In this document: piece by piece, positions 1 to 8,073 of the stretch
How positions within the stretch are numbered: the first letter of the stretch is position 1
Layout of the letters: the number at the start of each line of letters is the position of its first letter
Origin: an uncultured Lachnospiraceae bacterium
GTDB taxonomy: Bacteria; Bacillota; Clostridia; Lachnospirales; Lachnospiraceae
DNA: 64,000 nucleotides
Direction of reading: 5' to 3'
Assembly (NCBI GenBank): GCA_910588955.1
Contig: CAJURQ010000003.1
Location: 1 to 64,000 of the forward strand
Made by a program: the position numbers and the translations under genes
The notes under the pieces: generated by a model
Databases searched by the model: none
What the model was told of the DNA's origin: nothing
What the model saw: only the letters and a program-made list of their open reading frames with translations

Positions 1-354
1 ACCCAATTTTTCCCTGTTGGAATCAAGATTGCGAACTTGTTTCGCAATTACCTAAGAATATTACATAAGCAGTCAACTATTTCGGCAGGAAATGAGGCGT
101 CTCGACAAAAAGATGATAGAAAAAACCGAAAATGACAGACAGATTGCGAAAAAAAGGAACAGCTTTCGACAGGAAATGACGACGCTGTCAATGTGGATAA
201 CTTTGTGGAAATTGGGGATTTCTCAGTCGATTTTGGACTACTTTTAAAAATTTAGGGCGTAAAAATTGTGGAAAAGTCGGTGAACGGTTTTTGGTTTGGA
301 ATAAGGCAAACCTATCTGGTCAACCGGATCGAGATGAGAAAGAACAGAACCTGT
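1..354. other. Non-coding upstream region, no gene seen
   Basis: No supported gene. It holds a perfect 8-bp inverted repeat (ATTGCGAA 28-35, TTCGCAAT 41-48) and two degenerate direct copies of a 19-nt block centred on CAGGAAATGA (81-99 and 165-183). Three TGTGGA-type 9-mers also occur: TGTGGATAA at 192-200, which equals the DnaA-box consensus on the minus strand, TGTGGAAAT at 204-212 and TGTGGAAAA at 267-275. Whatever lies to the left is outside the window, so the purpose of the region cannot be decided. Confidence 0.5.
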
Positions 355-384
355 TTGACGTGGAACGGCAAATAGTGGTATACT
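355..384 (+). promoter_or_regulatory. Promoter of the GH13 gene
   Basis: TTGACG (355-360), an 18-nt spacer and TATACT (379-384) fit a housekeeping sigma-A promoter. The GH13 start codon lies 38 nt further on behind a good GAGGAGG site. Confidence 0.6.
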
Positions 385-421
385 GGTTCGTGGTAAACTA
401 CAAGATATTGAGGAGGATATT

Positions 422-1732
422 ATGTGGGCATTTGAAAGTGTATTTTATCAGATATACCCGTTGGGGTTCTGCGGCGCGCCTTTTGAGAACGACGGACAGC
501 TTATGCACCGTATCTTAAAGGTGAACGACTGGATTCCCCATATGAAGAAGCTTGGGATCAACGCGATCTACTTTTCCCCGGTGTTTGAATCGGACACCCA
601 CGGCTATAATACGAGGGACTATCACACCATCGACTGCCGTCTGGGAACCAACGAGGATTTCAAGGAAGTGTGTGCAAATCTGCATGAGAACGGCATCAAG
701 GTAGTGCTGGACGGTGTGTTCAATCATGTGGGCAGAGGGTTCTGGGCTTTTCAGGATGTGCTGAAGAACAGAGAGCGTTCCCCTTATCTGAGCTGGTTCA
801 ACATCAATCTCGGCGGAAACTCGAACTACAACGACGGGTTGTGGTACGAGGGATGGGAAGGCAACTACGATCTGGTGAAGCTGAACCTGCGCCATGAGGA
901 TGTGATTAATCACATTTTGGACAGCGTGAAGGGCTGGGTGGAAGAATTTGACATCGACGGTCTGCGTCTGGATGTGGCGTACTGTCTGGATCATGATTTT
1001 GTGAGGAGGCTCCGGGCGTTTACGGACGGGCTTAAGGATGAGTTTTATCTGCTCGGCGAGATGCTCCACGGTGACTACAACCAGATGGTGAACGACCAGA
1101 TGCTGCACTCTTCCACGAATTACGAGTGCTACAAGGGGCTGTTCTCCAGCTTTAACAGCATGAATATGTTTGAGATCAACCATTCCCTGCTGCGGCAGTT
1201 TGGTCCGGAGAACTGGTGTCTCTATCGCGGCAAGCATCTGCTCTCCTTTGTGGATAACCATGATGTGAGCCGGATTGCCAGCAATCTGACCAACGAAAAA
1301 CATCTGCCGCTCATCTATGCGCTATGCTTCGGTATGCCGGGCATTCCGTGCGTGTACTACGGCAGCGAGTGGGGGGCGAAGGCGAATAAGAGCGAGGGAG
1401 ATCCCGCGCTGCGCGCCTGCTTTGAGGAGCCGGAGTGGAATGAGCTCAGTGAGTGGATCAGTAAGCTGGCAGAGGCAAAGAAAGCGTCCAAGGCGCTCAA
1501 CTACGGCGATTTTCGTTCGGTGGTGCTGACCAACAAGCAGTGTATTTTCGAGCGTAAGTGCGACGATGAGAGAGTACTCGTGGCGATCAACGCGGACGGC
1601 GAGGACTACACCGCTCACTTTGACGCGGGCTGCGGCATGGCGGTGGATATGATCACTGGAAAGGACCACGACTTCGGCGGCGGAAGCACCCTTCCCGCTT
1701 ACAGCGCGTACTTCTGGAAGATGGAAAAATAA
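422..1732 (+). CDS. Intracellular GH13 alpha-amylase-family glycosidase
   Basis: This is a 436-aa (beta/alpha)8-barrel glycosidase of the alpha-amylase superfamily. The four GH13 signatures are visible: DGVFNH around residues 97-102, GLRLDVAY with nucleophile D184, LLGEMLHG with acid/base E213, and FVDNHD with D281 as the third catalytic Asp. There is no signal peptide, so it should act in the cytoplasm on imported alpha-glucan oligosaccharides, as cyclomaltodextrinase or neopullulanase-like enzymes do. The N terminus begins directly with the barrel (YQIYPLGF), so the extra N-terminal domain of classical neopullulanases is absent. It is a single-gene unit with its own promoter and a GAGGAGG site at about 410-416. 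The family call is firm; the exact substrate is not resolved. Confidence 0.88.
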   Translation: MWAFESVFYQIYPLGFCGAPFENDGQLMHRILKVNDWIPHMKKLGINAIYFSPVFESDTHGYNTRDYHTIDCRLGTNEDFKEVCANLHENGIKVVLDGVFNHVGRGFWAFQDVLKNRERSPYLSWFNINLGGNSNYNDGLWYEGWEGNYDLVKLNLRHEDVINHILDSVKGWVEEFDIDGLRLDVAYCLDHDFVRRLRAFTDGLKDEFYLLGEMLHGDYNQMVNDQMLHSSTNYECYKGLFSSFNSMNMFEINHSLLRQFGPENWCLYRGKHLLSFVDNHDVSRIASNLTNEKHLPLIYALCFGMPGIPCVYYGSEWGAKANKSEGDPALRACFEEPEWNELSEWISKLAEAKKASKALNYGDFRSVVLTNKQCIFERKCDDERVLVAINADGEDYTAHFDAGCGMAVDMITGKDHDFGGGSTLPAYSAYFWKMEK

Positions 1733-1739
1733 ATTTTTC

Positions 1740-1768
1740 TTGACAATGAAAAACATATGTACTAAGAT
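1740..1768 (+). promoter_or_regulatory. Promoter of the ABC exporter leader
   Basis: TTGACA (1740-1745), a 17-nt spacer and TAAGAT (1763-1768) give a near-consensus promoter starting 8 nt after the amylase stop codon. Transcription would start near 1775, about 370 nt before the first exporter gene, which leaves a long leader. Confidence 0.65.
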
Positions 1769-1813
1769 GGCAAAAGTAACTGTTAACAAAAATTTCGGAA
1801 AGGAGGTAATCTT

Positions 1814-1927
1814 ATGTTTTTACACAGTGTGAATGTTGCAGTCGATAGAAATACACAACTGCATAGAGTGACCTTACATGGAATTACCTCCGCATATAGA
1901 AAAACCGGCTGGGGCAGGGCTTGTTGA
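1814..1927 (+). CDS. Putative 37-aa leader peptide of the ABC exporter operon
   Basis: A short ORF starting MFLHSVNVAV and ending GWGRAC lies behind a very strong ribosome site (AAAGGAGGTAAT, 1799-1810, 3 nt before the ATG). It is inside the leader of the exporter pair and is followed 34 nt later by a terminator-like hairpin. It has no membrane segment or recognised family. The context matches drug-exporter leader peptides such as BmrB, which precedes bmrCD in Bacillus subtilis and works by ribosome-mediated attenuation. A 9-nt stretch inside the ORF (ATTACCTCC, 1883-1891) is perfectly complementary to its own ribosome site. The translated status and role are inferred, not shown. Confidence 0.5.
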   Translation: MFLHSVNVAVDRNTQLHRVTLHGITSAYRKTGWGRAC

Positions 1928-1961
1928 CCCTGTTGGTCGATAGTTAAATGCGTTAGGCTTT

Positions 1962-1998
1962 AAGAGGCTGTGGTAATTTTATTACCGCAGCCTCTTTC
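1962..1998 (+). terminator. Terminator/attenuator hairpin in the exporter leader
   Basis: AAGAGGCTGTGGTAA (1962-1976) pairs with TTACCGCAGCCTCTT (from about 1982) across a short loop with one G-T pair, and a short T-rich tail follows. Being inside the leader rather than at an operon end, it is best read as a conditional terminator. The leader element ATTACC at 1883-1888 could compete for GGTAAT at 1972-1977. Confidence 0.65.
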
Positions 1999-2002
1999 TT
2001 GC

Positions 2003-2124
2003 GCGATAAGCAGAATTAGAAGATGACAGAGACAGGATACATGCTTGCATGTAAGACTGTCTATGGCAACTTATGACGAGCAACGCGAACGAGAAATGCG
2101 AAGCATTTCGAGTCTGCTTATCGC
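2003..2124 (+). other. Folded spacer between attenuator and exporter gene
   Basis: An 11-bp perfect inverted repeat (GCGATAAGCAG 2003-2013, CTGCTTATCGC 2114-2124) encloses two smaller hairpins: ACATGC-TT-GCATGT nested in AGACAG/CTGTCT, and GAAATGC-GAA-GCATTTC (2093-2109) with the very stable GCGAAGC loop. The whole 122 nt can fold as a multibranched structure ending 23 nt before the exporter start codon. It could be a small palindromic repeat or part of the leader RNA switch. Confidence 0.45.
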
Positions 2125-2146
2125 AGTGACACAGGGGGTATCAGAT

Positions 2147-3958
2147 ATGAAAAAAGTATCAAGTTACATATGGGATTACCGCTTTTCCTATCTGGGGGCG
2201 GTACTGTCCCTTCTGATCGCGGTCTCGCTGGATATGGTGGCGCCACGTTTGACGGCGCATGTGGTGGACGACGTGATCGTGGGCGGGAATATTGGGGAAC
2301 TGAAATTCCTGCTGCTCGGTTTTCTGAGTGTGGGTCTTGGCAGGTGTATCTTCCAGTATGTGAAGGAGTACACTTTTGACAAGAACGGCGCGAGAATTTC
2401 AGGGGATATGCGGCGGGATCTGTTCCGGCATATCCAGTCTTTGAGCGCGGATTTTTTTGATCGGACGAATACGGGAGAGCTGATGGCGCGGGTTAAGGAG
2501 GACATCGACCACATCTGGGACGCGGTGGGCTATGTGGGGATGCTCTTGATCGAAGTCTTTTATCATACAGGCATTATTCTCGTGTGTATGTTCACGATCA
2601 ACTGGAAACTGGCGTTACTTTCCGGTGCGGCGATGCTTTTGTGCGGCGCCGTGGCGGTGATTATGGAGCGGAAGCTGGGCGCGGTCTACGAGGCGATCAG
2701 CGAGGAGAACGCGGTTCTCAACACGGTGGCGGAGGAAAATCTGGGCGGTGTGCGCACGGTCAAGGCGTTTGCAAGGGAATCCTTCGAGATCGATAAGTTT
2801 CTCTCACACAACAAGCGTTACTATGACCTGAACATGACGCAGTCTAAGGTGCTTGTACGTTATTATCCGGTTTTTGTAGTGATTACTACAGTTTTGCCTT
2901 TGTTGACTTTATTGGTCGGCGGACGGTTTGTGATCGACGGAGAAATGACGATCGGGCAGTTAACGGCATTTGTGGAGTATTCCACGAACATCGTATGGCC
3001 CATGGAGATGTTAGGGTGGCTGACCAACAGCTTTTCCTCTGCGGTGGCGTCCAACAAAAAGATACGAAAAATATATAGGGAAACGTCTGCGATTACAGAG
3101 GTGACTGAACCGGTCAAGATAGACAAGATACGGGGAAAAGTGAGTTTCGAGCATGTTTCTTTCCACAAGGCGGATATGTATGAGATTCTGCACGATATTA
3201 CCTTTACCGTGGAGGCGGGAAAGACCCTTGGCATTATGGGGACGACGGGAGCGGGAAAGACTTCGATTATCCAGCTCTTACAGCGCATGTACGACGCCAC
3301 GGACGGTACAATTTATCTGGATGATGTGGATATCCGCAGGCTTTCGCTGGAACAGCTGCGCACCAGCATCAGCTTTGTGATGCAGGATGTCTTTCTGTTT
3401 TCGGATACTATTGGCGACAATATCAAGCTTGGGAAAAAACGGTATCTGGATTTCGGAACTGTGCGAAAGGCGTCTGTGGACGCGCAGGCGAGCGGTTTTA
3501 TTGAACGGATGGAGAAGCAGTATGACACGGTGATCGGCGAGCGGGGCGTAGGATTGTCCGGCGGGCAGAAGCAGCGCATCAGCATAGCGCGCGCTCTCTC
3601 CAAGAAATATCCGATTCTTGTGATGGATGACTCTACTTCCGCGCTGGATACGGAGACGGAGCAGGTGATCCAGCAGACCTTGCGCACACTGAAGGGTATG
3701 ACAAAGATCATCATCGGTCACAGGATAAGCGCGGTGCGTCACGCGGATGAGATTCTCGTGCTGGAGGGCGGCGCTATCGCGGAGCGGGGCACCCACGAGG
3801 AACTTCTGCAAAAACGCGGTCTGTACTATGAGACATACCTGTCCCAGTACGGCGAAATACCCGCGGTAGAAGCGGACGCGAAGAAAATAACGACGGCGCA
3901 TCCGGGAATTGGGAAGACAAAGACGGGAGGTGAGACAGATGCCCTTCAACTCGTATAA
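2147..3958 (+). CDS. ABC exporter half-transporter, degenerate-site subunit (BmrC/YheI-like)
   Basis: This 603-aa protein has an N-terminal six-helix ABC exporter domain and a C-terminal nucleotide-binding domain: Walker A GTTGAGKT near residue 366, LSGGQKQR near 470, Walker B ILVMDDSTSALD near 488, and H-loop GHRIS. The residue after the Walker B Asp is Asp instead of catalytic Glu, the hallmark of the degenerate site in heterodimeric exporters such as BmrCD and TM287/288. The start at 2147 (MKKVSSYIW) is preferred because AGGGGG lies just upstream; longer starts would be read from the folded spacer. It overlaps the next gene by 20 nt, so the two are translationally coupled. Likely a multidrug or lipid exporter half; the substrate is unknown. 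Confidence 0.85.
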   Translation: MKKVSSYIWDYRFSYLGAVLSLLIAVSLDMVAPRLTAHVVDDVIVGGNIGELKFLLLGFLSVGLGRCIFQYVKEYTFDKNGARISGDMRRDLFRHIQSLSADFFDRTNTGELMARVKEDIDHIWDAVGYVGMLLIEVFYHTGIILVCMFTINWKLALLSGAAMLLCGAVAVIMERKLGAVYEAISEENAVLNTVAEENLGGVRTVKAFARESFEIDKFLSHNKRYYDLNMTQSKVLVRYYPVFVVITTVLPLLTLLVGGRFVIDGEMTIGQLTAFVEYSTNIVWPMEMLGWLTNSFSSAVASNKKIRKIYRETSAITEVTEPVKIDKIRGKVSFEHVSFHKADMYEILHDITFTVEAGKTLGIMGTTGAGKTSIIQLLQRMYDATDGTIYLDDVDIRRLSLEQLRTSISFVMQDVFLFSDTIGDNIKLGKKRYLDFGTVRKASVDAQASGFIERMEKQYDTVIGERGVGLSGGQKQRISIARALSKKYPILVMDDSTSALDTETEQVIQQTLRTLKGMTKIIIGHRISAVRHADEILVLEGGAIAERGTHEELLQKRGLYYETYLSQYGEIPAVEADAKKITTAHPGIGKTKTGGETDALQLV

Positions 3959-5708
3959 GGATGACGAACAGAGCACGACGCGGAGCAAAGTGCAGACTTT
4001 AAGGCGGCTGCTCGGCTATCTGTTTGCGTATAAATGGCAGATTATTCTGGTGCTTGCGGTTATGGGGTATGGCGTTGCGGTGCGCTTAGCAAACCCGCTG
4101 ATTATGGAGTCCGCCATAGATGACTATATTGGTCAAAATGATTTTAGGGGACTGTACAGGCTGCTTTTGATCGCGCTTGCGGTCAATCTGACGCTGGTGG
4201 TGACCGTGAAACTGCGGATGTACATTATGGCGAAGGTGTGCAACCGGATTCTTTTGACGATCCGGCAGGAACTGTACACCCATATCCAGAAGCTGGATTT
4301 TGCCTTTTTCGACAGCAGACCTACGGGAAAAATTCTCTCCCGCATTATCGGAGATATCAATTCCTTAAAGGATGTGCTCTCCAACTGTGTGACCACGCTT
4401 GTGCCGGACGGTCTCAAGGTGATTGCCGTGATCGTGATTATGATCTGCAAAAATCCGGCGCTTGCGTTCGCGTCCCTGCTGACCCTGCCGTTTATGGCGG
4501 CGGCAACTTTTTATATCGAATATAAGGCGCATCCGCGCTGGCAGATTTTCCGGAAGAAGTCGGCAAACCTGAACGCCTTTATCCACGAGGATATGGCGGG
4601 CATCCGCATCATCCAGAGCTTTCACGCCGAGAAGGAGACGGAGGACACCTTTGACGAGCTGCTGGCGGAGCACAGGAACGCCTTCTTCGACGCGGTGCGC
4701 ATGAGCGATTCCTTCGGATCCATGATTGATTTTTCATGGGGACTTGGCTGTATATTTCTCTATTTTACGGGCATTGTGATTCTGGGCGTGGACGCGGTGT
4801 CGGTAGGCACCTTTATCGCCTTTGGCACATACCTGAATATGTTCTGGCAGCCGATCCACAACATCAGCAATTTTTATAACCAGCTTGTGACCAACATTGC
4901 CGGGGCGGAGCGCATCTTTGAGATTCTGGACACCGAGCCTTCCATCGCGGACGGCGCGGGGGCAGCGCAGATGCCGGAGATCGAGGGGAAAGTGGTTTTT
5001 GACCATGTGGATTTTTCCTATGACGACAAGGTGAAAGTGCTGGACGACGTGAGCTTTACGATTCAGCCTGGCGAGACTATCGCGCTGGTCGGTCCCACGG
5101 GAGCCGGAAAGACTACCATAGTCAATCTAATCAGCCGTTTTTACGAGGTGACTGACGGCGCAGTCAGAATCGACGGGCGGGATGTGCGGGAGGTTACGCT
5201 GGAAAGCCTGCGAAAACAGATGGGCGTCATGACGCAGGACAACTTCCTCTTTTCGGGTACGATCCGGGAAAATATCCGCTACGGCAGGCTGGACGCCACG
5301 GACGAGGAGATCGAGGCGGCGGCGAGAGCGGTCAAGGCACATGACTTTATTATGAAGCTGGAAAAAGGGTATGACACGGAACTTTCCGAGAGGGGCGGCG
5401 GGCTTTCCGCCGGGCAGAAGCAGCTTCTGGCGTTTGCGAGGACGATGGTGTCAGATCCGAAGATACTGATTCTGGACGAGGCGACCTCGAGCATAGACAC
5501 AAAGACGGAACTTCTCGTGCAGGCGGGCATCGAGCATCTGCTGGCGGGAAGAACATCCTTTGTCATAGCCCACAGACTTTCCACAATCCGGAAGGCGGAT
5601 CGCATTTTCGTGGTGGACGACGGGAAGATTCTGGAGGAGGGCAATGCAGAGGAGCTGATGGCGAAAAAGGGACTGTATTATCAGCTTTATCAGAACAGTA
5701 TTCTGTAA
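3939..5708 (+). CDS. ABC exporter half-transporter, catalytic partner (BmrD/YheH-like)
   Basis: The 589-aa partner of the preceding gene has the same membrane-domain plus ATPase layout. Walker A GPTGAGKTT is near residue 384, the signature is LSAGQ near 488 (second Gly replaced by Ala), Walker B ILILDEATSSID keeps the catalytic Glu, and the H-loop is AHRLS. One degenerate and one complete Walker B in adjacent overlapping genes fits a heterodimer with a single fully active ATP site. The start at 3939 (MPFNSY) is chosen for the GGGAGGTGAG site inside the end of the upstream gene. Expression is probably set by the upstream leader. Confidence 0.87.
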   Translation: MPFNSYKDDEQSTTRSKVQTLRRLLGYLFAYKWQIILVLAVMGYGVAVRLANPLIMESAIDDYIGQNDFRGLYRLLLIALAVNLTLVVTVKLRMYIMAKVCNRILLTIRQELYTHIQKLDFAFFDSRPTGKILSRIIGDINSLKDVLSNCVTTLVPDGLKVIAVIVIMICKNPALAFASLLTLPFMAAATFYIEYKAHPRWQIFRKKSANLNAFIHEDMAGIRIIQSFHAEKETEDTFDELLAEHRNAFFDAVRMSDSFGSMIDFSWGLGCIFLYFTGIVILGVDAVSVGTFIAFGTYLNMFWQPIHNISNFYNQLVTNIAGAERIFEILDTEPSIADGAGAAQMPEIEGKVVFDHVDFSYDDKVKVLDDVSFTIQPGETIALVGPTGAGKTTIVNLISRFYEVTDGAVRIDGRDVREVTLESLRKQMGVMTQDNFLFSGTIRENIRYGRLDATDEEIEAAARAVKAHDFIMKLEKGYDTELSERGGGLSAGQKQLLAFARTMVSDPKILILDEATSSIDTKTELLVQAGIEHLLAGRTSFVIAHRLSTIRKADRIFVVDDGKILEEGNAEELMAKKGLYYQLYQNSIL

Positions 5709-5731
5709 CAGCCGGTATTTTGTAAATTGGG

Positions 5732-5777
5732 TTGACAAACGCACAATTTACTTTATAATTTAAGTTAATTACTTAAA
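5732..5777 (+). promoter_or_regulatory. Promoter and probable self-operator of the LacI regulator
   Basis: TTGACA (5732-5737), a 16-nt spacer and TATAAT (5754-5759) form a consensus promoter. It is followed immediately by TTTAAGT-TAATT-ACTTAAA (5759-5777), a palindrome over the likely start site. Similar GTTAA palindromes sit in the same place at the binding-protein and epimerase promoters, which suggests autoregulation. Confidence 0.6.
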
Positions 5778-5801
5778 ATGTGAGTAAATATGGGGGATAC
5801 T

Positions 5802-6836
5802 ATGGCAAAAGCAGTGAAAATGGCGGATATCGCGCAGGTGATGGGGGTTAGCACGGTGACGGTATCAAAGGCGCTCTCGGATCAGAAGGGCGTCAGCGAG
5901 GAGCTTCGCGTCAAAATTAAGAAAAAGGCGGAGGAGATGGGCTATAAGTCCGCCTCCGCCAAATACAGGGAGCGTTCCGGGAACATCGTAAGCTATACGT
6001 TCGGCGTGATCGTCTCGGATCGTTTCCTTGCGAAATATGAATCTTTTTACTGGAATCTGTATCAGGAGGTGGCGACCGCGGCGGTGCAGCAGGGGTGCTT
6101 CACCATGCTGGAGGTGCTGCAGGCGGAGGATGAGGACCGGCTGGTTATGCCAAGGCTTCTCGGTGAGAGAAAGACGGAGGGGCTTATCATTATAGGCAGG
6201 CTGCAGAAGCCATATATGGAAAAGCTGATGGAGGAGATCGATCTGCCCTTCATCCTTCTTGATTTTGTGGATCGGAACGGCGTTTACGATTCGGTGATTT
6301 CCAACAGCTATTTCGGTATGTACCGGATGACCAACTATCTGTTTGATCTGGGGCATGAAAAGATCGCCTTCGTGGGAAATGTGCACTACACGGATTCCAT
6401 TACGGACCGCTTTTTTGGGTATGTGAAATCCTTGAGCGAGCACGGTCTGGAATTGCGGAGAGACTGGGTGATCGAGGACAGAAATCAGGAGACGGGCAGA
6501 TCGGATGTGGGGTTTTCGTGGAAACTGCCGGAAGACATGCCCACCGCCTTTGTGTGCAACAACGACGTTGCCGCGGCAAACCTGGTCAGCGAGCTGGAAC
6601 ACCGCGGCTACCGGGTGCCGCAGGATATTTCCGTGGTGGGGTATGACAACTACCAGCCGCCGGGGCTGTGCGATATCCGCATTACGACCTACGAGGTCAA
6701 TATGCCGGAGATGGCGAAACAGACCGTGAAGAATCTGATCCGCAAGGTTTCCGGGGAGCCATACAGACAGGGCGTGATCATTGTGGACGGCAGAATCGTA
6801 TATAAGGATAGTGTAAATGAGGCGCGTCATATTTGA
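5802..6836 (+). CDS. LacI-family transcriptional regulator of the mannan module
   Basis: A 344-aa LacI/GalR repressor. Its N-terminal helix-turn-helix is textbook (MADIAQVMGVSTVTVSKALS, then GVSEELRVKI), followed by a periplasmic-binding-protein-like effector domain (for example GLIIIGR, CNNDVAAANL, ISVVGYDN). The start at 5802 is preferred over the in-frame ATG at 5790 because GGGGGA lies 5 nt upstream of it. It opens the mannan module, and palindromes related to the one at its own promoter appear at the transporter and epimerase promoters, so it probably represses all three until a manno-oligosaccharide binds. Its last 10 nt overlap the end of the convergent AraC-type gene. Confidence 0.86.
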   Translation: MAKAVKMADIAQVMGVSTVTVSKALSDQKGVSEELRVKIKKKAEEMGYKSASAKYRERSGNIVSYTFGVIVSDRFLAKYESFYWNLYQEVATAAVQQGCFTMLEVLQAEDEDRLVMPRLLGERKTEGLIIIGRLQKPYMEKLMEEIDLPFILLDFVDRNGVYDSVISNSYFGMYRMTNYLFDLGHEKIAFVGNVHYTDSITDRFFGYVKSLSEHGLELRRDWVIEDRNQETGRSDVGFSWKLPEDMPTAFVCNNDVAAANLVSELEHRGYRVPQDISVVGYDNYQPPGLCDIRITTYEVNMPEMAKQTVKNLIRKVSGEPYRQGVIIVDGRIVYKDSVNEARHI

Positions 6837-7743
6837 TGCGCCTCTCTGTATGCCTGTGGTGTGGTGCCATATTCCTTTTTAAAGAGATGAATGAAGTGGT
6901 TTGTGTTTTCAAATCCCGTCTCCAATGCGATCTCATGCACCTTCTTTTCTGTGGAGAGCAGCAGGTTTTCCGCTGCCTCTATCCTCTTTTTGTTCATGTA
7001 CTTGATGGGCGGCATACCGAATGCGTCGGAAAACTCATGGCAGATTCGGTATTTGCTCATATGACAGTGTCTTTCCAGATCATCCAGTTTCAGGGAACGC
7101 TCCAGATGATTGTCCATATAGTGTTTCAGCTCCCGCAGATAGGGGGCGCATTTTTTCTGCCCTTCTTCCGGGGAGGGCGGAGCGGTTGCCGCCGCGAAAA
7201 GCTCTGTCACAATGGCGGTCAAAAGCCCGGCATCCCGCAATTTACAGGATAGCTCCGCATCGGATTCACCGGCGAGAAGCTGTTTCAGGTTTCTCAGCAC
7301 GGAAGAGTGATTTTCCAACTGTGTGAGCAGGAATGTATCCACATCTGCCAGAGACTCAAGAACGGGAAAAAGCCCCCCCCCCCAAACGAAAAAGTGATAA
7401 AATGCCACGGGAGCGGATCGGAGAGCAGAGAGAAGTCACATCTGCTGCGATCCAGATAGAGAAGCGTGCCGGTTTCTAAGGGATAACGCTGTCCTTCTAT
7501 AAGAAGTGTTCCCGCGCCCTCCTGTGTATAGAGAAGCATACGACAGTTTAAAGGCGCGTGGGAGAGCGTGAGCGCCTCATCGATCTTCACGCCGCCGCCG
7601 CAGAGCACGGTGGGAATCCGACCGGCGCAGCTTTCCAGCTGCTCATAGAAGGCGCCGGCGAAATAGGCAGCGGCAGGTACGTTTTCCACAGGCATGTCCG
7701 TTTTGACGGCAAGTGCGTTCGCATACTGATCCCGGAATGTCAT
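6827..7743 (-). pseudogene. AraC-family regulator split by an 11-base G tract
   Basis: Two minus-strand frames together make one roughly 305-aa AraC-type regulator. The first (7743 down to the tract) starts MTFRDQYANA and covers a cupin-like sensing domain; the second carries the paired helix-turn-helix domain (KLDDLERHCHMSKYRICHEF, then VHEIALETGFENTNHFIHLF). The break is at 11 Cs on the + strand (7373-7383). A tract of 9 or 12 would restore one frame. The gene may be phase-variable by slippage, recently inactivated, or a sequencing error. Its position, convergent with the LacI gene and divergent from the transporter operon, suggests it once controlled, or sometimes controls, the sugar operon. 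Confidence 0.75.
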
Positions 7744-8073
7744 AGAGTCTCCTTTCTGATTGACAGGTAGATATTGCTGTCAATCTCTTTTGTTGAATCA
7801 CATTATTTATAAAATAAAATAATTAGGTAAAAACAATTAATTGTATTTTATATAATTAAGTTTACACTGACTAAATATAAAATATCTATTGTAATAATAG
7901 CTAAAAATGGACGTACAAAATTGTGTAAATGGAAGAAAAGCACAAAATAAGCAAGAATGAAATATAAACTGCAAGATTAATTGATGATTAAAATTTTAAC
8001 TTGTGTATACTTAATTTAAAGTTAAACAATTAACTAACGGCTCACAGAGCCAGAGAATAAAAGGAGGATCATT
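7744..8073 (+). promoter_or_regulatory. Intergenic control region of the mannan transporter, with operator
   Basis: A very AT-rich 330-nt divergent spacer. TATACT at 8006-8011 is the best -10; the -35 (TTGATG, 7981-7986) is 19 nt away and weak. The perfect palindrome AGTTAA-ACAA-TTAACT (8020-8035) follows the -10, matching the position and half-site of the elements at the LacI and epimerase promoters. A small GGCTC/GAGCC hairpin follows, and AAAGGAGG precedes the start codon. The weak -35 suggests an activator, possibly the divergent AraC protein. No gene is seen here. Confidence 0.55.

Noticed and set aside
192..275. Replication origin from DnaA-box-like sites
   Set aside because: Only one perfect box, no dnaA, dnaN, rpmH or AT-rich unwinding region in view.
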